From Phoronis australis (taxonomy: Eukaryota; Phoronida; Phoronidae), in the NCBI GenBank assembly GCA_002633005.1, contig NMRA01000930.1, positions 1-32,550 on the forward strand: a DNA stretch of 32,550 nucleotides, read 5' to 3'. The position numbers and the translations under genes are program-made. Every line of letters begins with the position of its first letter. The first letter of the stretch is position 1. This document shows, one piece after another, positions 1-8,224 of the stretch. A model generated the notes under the pieces. It made no database searches. It was not told where the DNA came from and saw only the letters and a program-made list of their open reading frames with translations.

Positions 1-75
1 GTGCCAAATTTGGTGAAAATCGGGTGACCCCCACCTTGCCGCTCATGGCTGGTGCTCTCGTGGACTAGTACTTAA
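1..75 (+). repeat. Fragment of dispersed repeat C (end part)
   Basis: This stretch matches 25829-25903 closely. Both contain a block reading AAATTTGGTGAAAATCG, then TGACCCCCACCTTG, then GGCTGGTGCT, TCGTGGAC and finally ACTTAA. The full-length copy is the element at 25308-25990. The fragment is cut by the window edge on the left, and its similarity stops at about 75, before the terminal TTAA-bounded end of the full element. It abuts the LINE-like fragment on its right, so it probably inserted into it or recombined with it. Confidence 0.85.
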
Positions 76-234
76 TATGTGATTAATTTCGTAGCCATGA
101 TCTCCAAAGAATGCAAATAGGAGGACACGCTTTTCAGCCAGTAACAGGTTATCTCCAACGACGTTTGAAATCCAAGTTTGTAACTTATTCCAAAAAGAAA
201 GTGCTGTTACTGAATCAATGTCGATGTATGGCAA
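72..234 (-). pseudogene. LINE ORF2 C-terminal-like fragment
   Basis: Read on the - strand, this open stretch contains FWNKLQTWI, then a hydrophobic LLLFAFF-like segment, then EINHIL. In L1/Tx1-type non-LTR retrotransposon ORF2 proteins the region after reverse transcriptase typically reads FW..L..W, then an ILFG-like segment, then INH.LL.AK, so the order and spacing fit. The frame stops making sense where repeat C begins (about 72-75). The expected upstream reverse transcriptase domain is not visible to the right, and a stop lies a few codons before 234. I read it as a short relic, not an active gene. The family is named from recalled motifs only, so confidence is limited. Confidence 0.4.
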
Positions 235-875
235 CGGTGTTTTTAGTTAGCGGGAGAGTAGCTGAAGTGATCAAAGCCGAGCGACTTAATATTGGTGGTG
301 GTACCACTGTTGAAGCGGACTTGATAGCTGATGTGGATTTCATATGAAACACAAAACCTATGAAGACGACGAGAAGGGCGACGACGAAGACCATTACACT
401 AATCACCTGATTATGGCTCATGGGGACACGAAATCACCGGATTCCTCATGGGTAAAATATTCCAATCTGCCTGTTTATTTCATGGTCTTAAGGGATTGGC
501 GTCAGAGATTTAAGAAATGATGCAGTGGCATCAAAGGTGGAGAATATGGAGGCGCTACTGGCCGGAGAACGGGACTGCTTAATACGGACAAATTTGGGTT
601 GAAGTCTTGGCCACTCGAACTGAACGTGATGGTGATATTGTGATCACGACTATGGATCTTCATACAGGATAGAAGGTAAGGCTTCATACTGATTTTTACA
701 GCAATTTTATGCAGTTGTTCCCTGAGTGTGGTTGGGAAACGCTGCCCCTGATGGTCATTGATACACGGCAGATGTTGTCGTGCCTCTACCTTCTGTGTTC
801 CACCCCCTGAAACTGTTGCTGATAAAATGAAGTGAACGATTGTCACGTTTTCCCCGTGTGTGGGTGGGTGCAGGT
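235..875. other. Unassigned stretch, no supported gene
   Basis: A - strand frame at 215-421 starts with a hydrophobic, membrane-like N-terminus (VMVFVVALLVVFIGFVF), and another at 502-846 has 114 codons. Neither shows a domain I recognise or has convincing neighbouring exons. Given the retroelement debris on both sides, this is probably decayed repeat sequence. Confidence 0.4.
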
Positions 876-1062
876 TGTTACAGTCCGGTGCTAATAGCTT
901 TCGGTGCGACGATTGACTGAAGACTGGTTCGAGTTAATCCTTTATTAATCCCGACCGTACGTTCACAAGCCTACTGAAACAAAACGTCCGACGTAATGTC
1001 TATTTATGCTCCAGCCAGTGCTGCGAAGCCTTGACTTGTGATGAACTTCTGAGCCCCCTACA
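876..1062 (-). repeat. Putative LTR of the Ty3/gypsy relic
   Basis: The block begins TGTTACAG and ends CCCCCTACA, so both strands have TGT...ACA ends, as LTRs do. Read in the element's orientation (- strand) it starts TGTAGGGGGCTC, has a TATA-like CATAAATAG (around 1010) and then ATTAATAAAGG with an AATAAA signal (around 940), and ends TGTAACA. It sits 43 bp beyond the stop of the integrase frame. No second LTR copy was seen on the far side of the element, and no clear purine tract precedes it. The exact inner edge is therefore uncertain. Confidence 0.5.
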
Positions 1063-1105
1063 GCAACTGTTAAACTCGTCGATTCAATAACCTGCTGTCG
1101 AAGCT

Positions 1106-2459
1106 CTAAACCGCTTCGTCAGTCACACACTCTTCAATTAACACCGCACCGATCGCTTTATCTTTACCTGTGATGTTGTCAGCTTGGCGTTCGTGATACG
1201 CCTTCAACAGATTGGCATGGAAGATCTTTATCTTGACGTTCATGTTGATTCTGTAGTCCATACGATTGACTTTTTCTGTAACCTCATAAGGCCCCTTCCA
1301 CTGCAGAGTAAGCTTGTTGTGTTCTCTGGGAAGTAACACCAACACTCTTTGTCCAACTTGAAACTGCCTATCTCTGGTCTTCTTGTCGTAGTAATGCTTG
1401 TGAATACCTTGTGAATTGTACACACGTTTTCTAGCCAACTCGCAGGTCTCCTCTAAGCGGTTTCTGAGCTCAAAGACATACTGGTAAGTATTACGAACTT
1501 CGTTGCTGTCTTCCCCAGTCCAGAGTCGCTCAGTATCTGCATCGGACCTCTTACTGTCCCGCCGTATAGCAACTCAAAGGGTGAAAATCCTGTGGTTGAT
1601 TGCGGGACTTCCCGGTAAGCAAACAGGACAGCTAGCAGATACCGGTCCCAATCCTTTGCTTTTTCTTGACACATCTTCTTCAGCATGGCTTATAGAACAC
1701 CATTGATTCTTTGACAGAGCCCGTTACAGCGTGGATTGTAAGGGGTCGTGTGTAGCTGCAGTGCACTCACAAGCCTGCTGACCTCCTTCATCAGTTCCGC
1801 AGTGAACTGCGTTCCACGATCACCCAGGGTCTCTTGTGGGAACCCTACTCTACTGAAGACTTTTAATAATGCTTTATCCACGCGCTCTGTCTCAATATTC
1901 GGTAGCGCCACTGCTTCTGGTTACCTTGTAGCGAAATATACCACTGCGAGAATGTATCTGTTTCCTTTATCGGAAACTGGAGCTATAGGGCCAATCAGAT
2001 CAATCGCGATCCTTTTGAAAGGCTCCTGCATCAAAGGCATCTCTCCCAGGGGTACTTTGGTCACACGACCTTTAGGGATTGTCTTCTGGCAGATGTCGCA
2101 TGATCTGCAGAATCGGGTCACTTCTGATGCCACTCCTGGCCAATAGAAGTTGCTGGTGATACGGTCAGTTGTCTTCCTAACACCGAGGTGCCCACCGAGT
2201 ATAGACTCATGAGCAAGCCTCATCACGGACTTCCGTAAACTGCTCGGCACGACAACTTGTTTCACCTCTTCACCGTCTTCCTTCTTGAATATCCGATAGA
2301 GTATTCCTCTCTGAATTTCCATAACGTATGACCCCTTACATTTGGTCTGTCGCTTAACCTTGGCTTCGACTTGCCCCCACAGCTTTTTCATTGACGAATC
2401 TTCATGCTGGGCTTCTTTGAACTGCTTTAGTACCACTTCTTGTATGGTGGGAGATACAG
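1106..2459 (-). pseudogene. Ty3/gypsy integrase, decayed (Gmr1-like element)
   Basis: Retroelement integrase in three broken segments. Reading leftward, 2436-1921 holds the zinc-binding HHCC module (HESILGGH, then CRSCDIC) and the first catalytic Asp in AIDLIGPI. It ends at an in-frame TAA (1921-1923). The same frame resumes at 1911-1693 with the second Asp in LGDRGTQF, then NGLCQRINGVL, where the family normally has Glu in place of Gln. A second in-frame TAA follows at 1690-1692. The next segment, 1686 to about 1540, has FAYREVPQSTTGFSPFELLYG. A one-base frameshift near 1535-1540 leads into the C-terminal segment (to 1106) with WKGPYEV and FHANLLKAY. Stops, frameshift and the lost catalytic Glu mean it is inactive. 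No reverse transcriptase or RNase H is seen before the LTR-like block. Confidence 0.9.
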
Positions 2460-2830
2460 CTAATAGTTCAATGTCCCCTTTTGTCGCTCTGCCTGAGCCC
2501 TGGTAGTCACTGCTACCGCTTCCCTGCTGGATTCATCTGGATCTGCTCCTACCGACATGTCGGCCACCTCTTCTCTCTCTGGAGTTGAGGTCACTGGGTT
2601 TTCCTCTTGGGAAGTAGTACCCTTTTGAGGGTCATATTTCGGACCCTCCGCTAGCCTATTGCCTATATCGTCCTGGTTGACAGTAGTTGCCGTCTGCTGT
2701 CGCTCAACATTCCCTGGGTCCAAGGCGCCAGGTACGTCCCCAATAATCAAATCGGCCACTGGACGCTCCACACACATCGCAAACACTTCTCCAGTGTAGT
2801 ACTGTGTTTTGATGTTGATGTTGGCGACAG
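2460..2830 (-). pseudogene. Ty3/gypsy protease C-terminal part and linker
   Basis: On the - strand, the start of this stretch reads YYTGEV, followed by VADLIIGDVPGA, the C-terminal half of the retroviral-type aspartic protease in Ty3/gypsy elements (usual form DLIIGNIPGA). A hydrophilic linker of about 80 residues follows, ending VTTRAQAERQ. The catalytic DTG half and gag are missing: similarity stops at about 2830. The linker frame ends at TAG near 2460. A single-base shift in an AAAAGGGG run (around 2475) connects it to the integrase frame with no gap, so protease is followed directly by integrase. Decayed copy of the same element as 1106-2459. Confidence 0.8.
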
Positions 2831-3210
2831 GCAGCCATATAATAAAGAAACAGCGTCTTTAATTCAGCACATGTCAGTGTAGATCCTAGAAAATGCTTGA
2901 AACCCTACTGACCGAGGTACTTAATCAGTGTACAGGACTTCTATACGTGGTATCACGACATATTTGAATCTTCAGTGGACTTGAAAGCGTGAAAAATAGT
3001 GTTGCTTTCCCATTGGCGCTGCAACCGCCATTTCGCGGAGATTTGGTCAGTTTATGTGGACGCGCATTCCCACGACTAAAGCAGACACCGCAACTCATCT
3101 AAAAATACTGCAGATGTATTAAGCTGCACACATTGACCGGTACCCTACAGTGGGACAGGTTAACTCCTCTCCCACTGGAAGAGAGAAATGGCGTGCCTTG
3201 AGTTATACAC
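2831..3210. other. Unassigned stretch with one hairpin
   Basis: No coding signal is recognised. A short perfect inverted repeat, CAGTGGGA (3148-3155) and TCCCACTG (3170-3177), could form an 8-bp stem with a 14-nt loop just left of repeat A. It may mark an element edge, but no copy was found beside the second repeat A. Confidence 0.4.
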
Positions 3211-3613
3211 ACTGTCGAAAATTGACTGTGGGTTTGTTTAAAAGGTAGTTATGCTCTGAGATTTTGTGTAGATGGAGAGAGAATGATGAAATCCAGTAAT
3301 TAATTTATTATACGATAACCACTAATTAGACAAGTGAAACCTGTTGTTAATTGACTATCAACTACAAGTAAGAGTAACTACGCTAGTGCACTCTTTAAAG
3401 ATTACTTCAATCAATCAACAAAAATAATGAAATGTCTTAATATCTGCTTTCCAAGCTGTATGACTCTCCACATGTTGGATGACAGTCATGTTGGTGAATC
3501 CTCGAACTACACACACACTGTCTTGCGACAGTGTACTTCAGTGCTGGTCACAGTCTCTGGTGACGCAACACTTGCAAGCAGTATCTTCTACTCACGATTC
3601 CTCTCGCTGGTCA
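3211..3613 (+). repeat. Dispersed repeat A, copy 1
   Basis: About 400 bp that recur in the same orientation at 28669-29062. Shared blocks include ATTGACTGTGGGTTTG, TCCAGTAATTAATTTATTAT, TAATTAGACAAGTGAAACC, CTCTTTAAAGATTACTT and GTCTCTGGTGA. Differences are scattered substitutions and small indels, as expected for old insertions of one family. Copy 1 ends just after the first bases of a second internal 63-bp unit that is present in copy 2. The element class is unknown: it has no open frame of note and no obvious terminal inverted repeat. It probably lies inside an intron of the phosphatase gene. Confidence 0.9.
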
Positions 3614-4335
3614 TAGGAACAAAGGTTTGGAAATGTAGACAGAAGTCATTTTCAAAAATACTGGTCCGTCAAGTGACCATTAAATCATACCAATTTTATC
3701 ACAATGACTTATCAAAGCGGGCTTTGTCGAACTACTGGTCGATGATTCTCGCTTACACTTTAATCATTTGTAGAATTAATACTTGGAACTAGTGCTTAAA
3801 ATGTTGATAACTTCTATCTGCATACTTACGGTATCTGCAAGGTCTCTATGGTAACCTACAACTGAATAGATGCATTGTAAGCAACTTGAATTTCCTAATT
3901 TCACCTCCAGTCACTAGTTTATCCTATAGTAGGCCTCTTACAATAGGCAACTACTAAATGAGGGTGGGGTAATCGGCAATAAAAGACAGAAAAAAGCCTC
4001 AGTATTTTTTCTAAATGAGCACCTAAGGCCATTTCTTAACCACAAGTTCAAGAGGGACGTTTGCCAAAGAGCTCCTGGAAAACCCCGGTATTGACTAGAT
4101 CGGAGGCAATGCGGAATATTTGGGTCAACCTACCAATCAAACAAGGTAGTTATGGTGGTATAATACTTGTCATGCATTTCCAAACCAGGTGGCAATCTCA
4201 GCTAGCTATTAATTTCTGGCAGACGGTTGCTGGTGTGGTCGGAGTTGCCTAGACGACCGGACGCCCTTTCAATGCAAACCGGTAGAACAAACATTTGTGA
4301 CTTTTGTTGTAAACGTATTATCTAAAATGCTATAG
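3614..4335 (+). other. Probably intronic, with a short repeat C fragment
   Basis: No exon could be supported. At about 3950-3985 the sequence TAAATGAGGGTGG...AATCGG matches part of repeat C (25567-25590). Open frames at 3427-3792 and 4061-4252 cross repeat or AT-rich sequence and have no splice signals at homologous positions. Confidence 0.4.
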
Positions 4336-4522
4336 TAAACATTGTAATTTGCAAGGATCCTGCCGGAAAGCCACGTCAGGTTATACAAATGGAGTTAAAA
4401 GGGTGGCCTGTCAACCAACACGTGCCTCATCCGGACGTTCAGGCGTCGCTGATTGACTTGGTGGACATGGTAGAAAGATACCAGCAGAAGACAGGGAACA
4501 AAACCGTTGTTGTCACGTGTTT
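4336..4522 (+). CDS. Receptor-type protein tyrosine phosphatase, D2 exon
   Basis: Encodes part of the second phosphatase domain (D2) of a receptor-type tyrosine phosphatase, an intracellular domain of a single-pass membrane protein. The frame from 4377 reads QVIQMELKGWP, then VERYQQKTGNKTVVVTC, ending two bases into the Leu codon. These are the WPD-loop region and the strand leading to the signature Cys. The WPD Asp is replaced (GWPVN), as is common in non-catalytic D2 domains. The right end is fixed by phase: TGT TT plus A GAC from the next exon gives Cys-Leu-Asp-Gly, the family pattern. The expected donor reads GGAAGT, not GTAAGT. The left end (after CTATAG, 4336) is a guess; similarity is clear only from 4377. 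Confidence 0.88.
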
Positions 4523-5231
4523 GGAAGTTACTCACGTATAATACATTACAATTTTACCAAAAGACACGGAAAAACGTTTTTCTTTAGGCAATTCATTTGC
4601 ATTTACCCGGATATTCGAGTTCGTAGCAAGTCATTGAAAGTGTGACTATTGGCACTTTGGCTCATGTATGGTTCAACCTTCTTTTCTGCTCCTTCAGACC
4701 AAATACAATAATTACGAAAGTGTGTAACCGTCGTTCATACAGACGATGTTGAAATCCGAGGTCAAATGTTTCATGAATGGAAACCAAAACCGAGTGCAGA
4801 CGCATCAATTTCCGTCAAGTGGACTGCAATGTTTTTAAGATTGTATAAGCGCCATGCATGAAATACATGTACCACTAGTCAGATTTTTAACAAGACGTAA
4901 CCAACTTTGTCGAGGTCCGATCCATTTTGCACCCACTCCCCTTCTTCGCCTTCCCCTGGTCGATCTCTACCGATATGCTCTCACTCAAACCTCCCCCGGG
5001 CGTTGCAAATTCCATAACTTCTCTTTTCGATCAAATACCTCGTCGTTTTCGCTCAAACCCTGCAAATTATTTCGGTCATGCCTGCATCCATCGAAATCCG
5101 GGTACATTTCGCAGAAACCCATTGTTACGGAATGTTTTATTACGGTTCTGCAATGCAAAGCCGAAAATGAATATTTTTGATAATTGATAATTGATCACAC
5201 ACGTTATTTTTGCGATCTTTACATTTTACAG
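4523..5231 (+). other. Phosphatase intron (709 bp) with broken donor
   Basis: It lies between the two D2 exons. It begins GGAAGTTACT, where a GTAAGT-type donor is expected, and ends with a good acceptor TTTACATTTTACAG. One TACATGTA palindrome lies at 4864. The overlapping open frames at 4854-5187 are CT-rich, mutually out of frame and inside the intron, so they are not taken as genes. Confidence 0.7.
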
Positions 5232-5367
5232 AGACGGCTTCACACAGAGTGGCGTATTTTGCTCCTTTGAATATCTCGCATCTAAAATTAAAGTGGAGCA
5301 AGGGATCGACGTGTTTCAGAGCGTTCGCCATGTCAGATATAACAGACCCCAGTTCATCTGCAATTTG
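5232..5367 (+). CDS. Receptor-type protein tyrosine phosphatase, penultimate exon
   Basis: This 136-nt exon supplies the last base of a split Leu codon and then 45 codons, starting DGFTQSGVFC and continuing IKVEQGIDVFQSVRHVR, then NRPQFICNL. It is the core of PTP D2 after the signature Cys: the family pattern is C-L-x-G-x-x-x-S-G-x-F-C, then K-x-E-x-x-x-D-V-F-Q, then R-x-x-R-P-Q. The position that holds the catalytic Arg in active domains (C-x5-R) is Gln here, so this D2 should lack phosphatase activity and act in regulation or binding. Boundaries are a strong acceptor (CATTTTACAG) and a strong donor (GTACGT at 5368). The frame is uninterrupted and phase 0 at its end, matching the next exon. 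Confidence 0.95.
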
Positions 5368-5535
5368 GTACGTGTCCGTATGCATCTTAACTACGTATCA
5401 TCTTGAAAATGTCCACTGGGGTCGGGTACATGTTGAGGAGATCTAACATAAATAAATTACATAGGAATGCAATACAATATGATACAGTTATTCAGTAAGT
5501 GCAATGCAGTACATTGAAAAGACAGTGTGGAATAT

Positions 5536-5583
5536 TGGGATAAGGGTTAGCTTCCTTTGCTCAAAGTCGTGGGCTCGAGTGCT
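5536..5583 (+). repeat. tRNA-like segment, probable SINE head
   Basis: A degenerate pol III box A (TGGGATAAGGGTTAG, 5536-5550) is followed by a small stem CTTTG/CAAAG and a box B-like GGCTCGAGTGC (5572-5582). Box B consensus is GGTTCGANTCC, so 8-9 of 11 positions agree. The order matches a tRNA-derived SINE head, but the spacing is a little short and no target duplication or tail was identified. It does not look like a working tRNA gene, since no acceptor stem pairs. Confidence 0.4.
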
Positions 5584-5783
5584 ACTGGGGTACTCTGCTT
5601 GAACCTTGGGTCTCTGTCTCCTCGGCTCGGTTTTAACTACATATTGATGAAACGTAATTAAGATCCAGAGAAACGAAGCCTCAGTACACGGTCACACGAT
5701 AATATAAATACAATCTGATCAGGAAAGTAATGTTTTATTGGCCTTCCGGTATCAATCCACATTTGTGTAATATTACGTACTTT

Positions 5784-5970
5784 GTATCATTGTGCTTCCC
5801 AAGTCCATATCGCAGATTCACACCTGTGCAGATCACGTACCATTCCATTGCTTCTGGAGAGCTACAGTAATTACCATGTATCATTGTGCTTCCCAAGTCC
5901 ATATCGCAGATTCACACCTGTGCAGATCACGTACCATTCCATTGCTTCTGGAGAACAACAGTAATTACCA
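5784..5970 (+). repeat. 94-bp tandem duplication in the last phosphatase intron
   Basis: Two head-to-tail copies, each starting GTATCATTGTGCTTCCCAAG and ending near CAGTAATTACCA (5784-5877 and 5878-5970). They differ at only a few bases, for example GAGCTACAG versus GAACAACAG, which points to a recent duplication. The second copy ends about 80 nt before the final acceptor. Neither copy has splice signals that would make it an exon. Confidence 0.95.
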
Positions 5971-6051
5971 CTGTTGAACTACTGTAGGTAAGCATAACAT
6001 ACATGTACATGTAGAAAAACATGCGATTTCAATTTTTACGATTTTTTTCAG

Positions 6052-6138
6052 GAGCAGTATACAGCTCTGTATCGATTGGCGAAACAGTACATGGAAACGT
6101 TCGAGACATATGCCAATTTCAGTAATTTATTAGTGTGA
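6052..6138 (+). CDS. Receptor-type protein tyrosine phosphatase, terminal exon
   Basis: Last coding exon: 28 codons plus TGA (6136-6138). It starts EQY and continues to ETFETYANF, ending SNLLV. Family members end their D2 with the pattern N-L-E-Q-Y-x-F-x-Y-x-x-A-L-x-Y-L-x-x-F-E-x-Y-A-N-F, so both the split point (N-L before the intron, E-Q-Y after) and the tail agree. The acceptor is TTTTTTTCAG with a long pyrimidine tract. The frame follows from the phase-0 donor at 5368. No stop or frameshift interrupts it. No AATAAA was seen in the next several hundred bases, so the polyadenylation site is unknown. Confidence 0.93.
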   Translation, partial: EQYTALYRLAKQYMETFETYANFSNLLV

Positions 6139-7789
6139 CACCATGTTGCGAACACAGGAGAAGGCGGCACATGCATTCGGCTATTATGATCTTCACAGAA
6201 ATGCAGTAGAAATTGATGCTTCTAACCTTTATGTACGTTTGCAGTACAATTTAGCTATTCCAAATGTATGAGCTTAAAGAAGACGATTAAGTTTCAATAT
6301 TCCTTGATGGTTAAGAGCTGTTATATCGAAATCCTCGTTTTTGTATTTAAGTTCTAAAAAACACTTAGCAATCATTGTTATGTATTCTTGCGAGAAAATT
6401 TTGCTCTGCAGTTCTCAGTTCTTATTTTTTCTTTGAGTATAAAGTGAGGTCGAAAAAGCAACATTGATTCTGGTTATTTCCCGGACTTACTTTGAAACCT
6501 GCGTTCACCGACTGAAATTGCAGCCAAGATTTCGTGTGTTTTGAGAAAAACTGTACCAAGGCACGAAAACAAAGCAAGACTTGAAACGTCATGATTTGCC
6601 AAACGATGAGGAAAAAACCCGAAACGTCCCGCATCATTTTGCTCGTCTGGAGTGGATTTTCGTTTTTTAAAATGAACATCTAAAAGCAAACCTCACCACT
6701 GACCCGAGTTTCTGACAAGAGACCCAAACCAAATTTACCTTTTTGGCATGAGGTTACTTTTCATTTTAATTTTCATTAGTTCTAATTATAGTGGCGTTAA
6801 CTTGCAGCGCCTATGCCTTTCAGTTTACTTGCGTACAGGGCGTCCTGTGCAAAAGAGTGCCAATCACCTCAGGGGAGTAACGTGATAAAATGTCATCTCA
6901 TCGGGGTAGACAATATTCCTTCACGAACCAAAAGGGCGTTCTTATGGTTCTTATCTCATATTACTCTAGCTTGTTTTCAGTCTAGCTGCAGTCAGCGTTC
7001 GATTTGGTGATCTGCTGTTCGCCAATGCGGCTTTAGATTTTCGACTAATACATGGTACATGTATGGACAACGAAAGTTTACTTCGTGAACGCTTTCGGTT
7101 TCCCTGTTCCGTTGGTCATCCTCAAACGGATGGCTATTGAACACCCGAGCATATAACGTCACGATTGGAACTTGTTCTTCCGCGTGATTGCGGTGTTTTC
7201 TTGCTCTGGCGACCTCAGTTGCCGTTTGCAAAATTGACACGTTTTTTCTGCAATTCTTTTCTCACTAATTACATGTTGCCGGTTGTGGTACATACAGGTT
7301 TGATACATCGTGCCAAGCACATGCTCCGTAATGTTAATTCCGTGCGTCTCTTGCTTTGTCATTCGTGAAAAAATATATGTGGTTTACGGAAGCACACAAA
7401 TGTGTTGTATTGCGAGATAAGATCTTGATCGTGAATGAGAACAGTGCGCAGTTAATTAGTACGCCCTTGCGGGCTTCGAGGTTGAAATGTTGTTTAATCC
7501 CTCATACATTGCTGCTCGAAATTACTCTCACCCGCTCACGCTAATTAAGAAACCCCGCAGGAATGTGGTCTTCTGTGTTCGCTTGCATAAAACAGTCCCA
7601 CATAGGTACTCAACTAAATTCCCTAAATCTTTTTCTTATTTGTTTCATTCTTAAGGCACAGATGTACTAGTTTTCCATTATTTTATCTATATTTTGAGGT
7701 TTTCTTTGAATAATGATATTTTCGAATAATGAGATTTATGGCACTCTGACATAAATCCTATTATTTGGGCAAATACCATTATAGAGCCC
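6139..7789 (+). other. Phosphatase 3' UTR and following unassigned DNA
   Basis: The 3' UTR begins here; its end cannot be placed. Beyond it nothing is recognised. Open frames around 6992-7368 overlap on both strands without domain or splice support. Confidence 0.5.
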
Positions 7790-8224
7790 TTCATGCTTCA
7801 TATCCAACTGCTGGTTAGTTCCTACCATGTCCGATGGTTGCGCTGTTTGTTATTTCTCTCCAGCTTCCTGTTGGCCCAGCCTCAAGCAACAGTACATTCA
7901 CTCGTAAGTCAACCGTTTTCTACCTTTACCACGCTCCATCCCTTTTGCCGAACAAAATCTGCTGTTGGTCATTGTTGTTTTTACAGCCACTGCTGGTACC
8001 TTCTTCAAGCCCGGAGCGTGTTACCGTCAGGCAAGAACCGACGTCATTGGCTAGCGACCAGACCTGTACGTGAGCGTCCATTACTGCAGCTTGCTTCTCT
8101 CCACCCCGGTCACGGCTCTCGGCACATACTGAGCCACAACACCACGTTCCTTACAATATCTCTTTTTATCACTCCGGCTGGTCTGCTCACTCAGCTTGTC
8201 CGGAACCTGCTTTGCAGGTTGTTA
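7790..8224 (+). other. C/T-rich stretch with exon-like signals, unresolved
   Basis: Composition is richer in C than the flanks. A start codon at 7834 opens a hydrophobic leader-like frame (MVALFVISLQLPVG). Donor-like GTAAGT follows CACTC (about 7903), and acceptor-like TTTTTACAG lies at about 7987. Joining these leads to a stop after about 20 further codons. The longer unspliced frame at 7793-8227 resembles no family I know. It could be a small secreted peptide gene, part of the LTR relic to the right, or chance. Confidence 0.2.

Larger units (their letters stand above)
5368..6051 (+). other. Last phosphatase intron (684 bp)
   Basis: GTACGT donor and TTTTTTTCAG acceptor, phase 0. It carries the tRNA-like segment at 5536-5583, the 94-bp tandem duplication at 5784-5970, and two overlapping TACATGTA palindromes (6000-6013) about 40 nt before the acceptor. 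Confidence 0.9.

Noticed and set aside
502-846. 114-codon open frame on the - strand
   Set aside because: No domain recognised, adjacent to retroelement debris, no splice or start support; treated as chance or decayed repeat.
3427-3792. 121-codon open frame with a YWSMI motif reminiscent of the PTP motif FW.M
   Set aside because: It starts inside repeat A, and the motif follows the repeat edge without a splice acceptor. The surrounding residues do not match a phosphatase domain.
4854-5187. Two overlapping open frames of 108 and 86 codons
   Set aside because: They lie in the intron between two confirmed D2 exons, overlap in different frames and are CT-rich.
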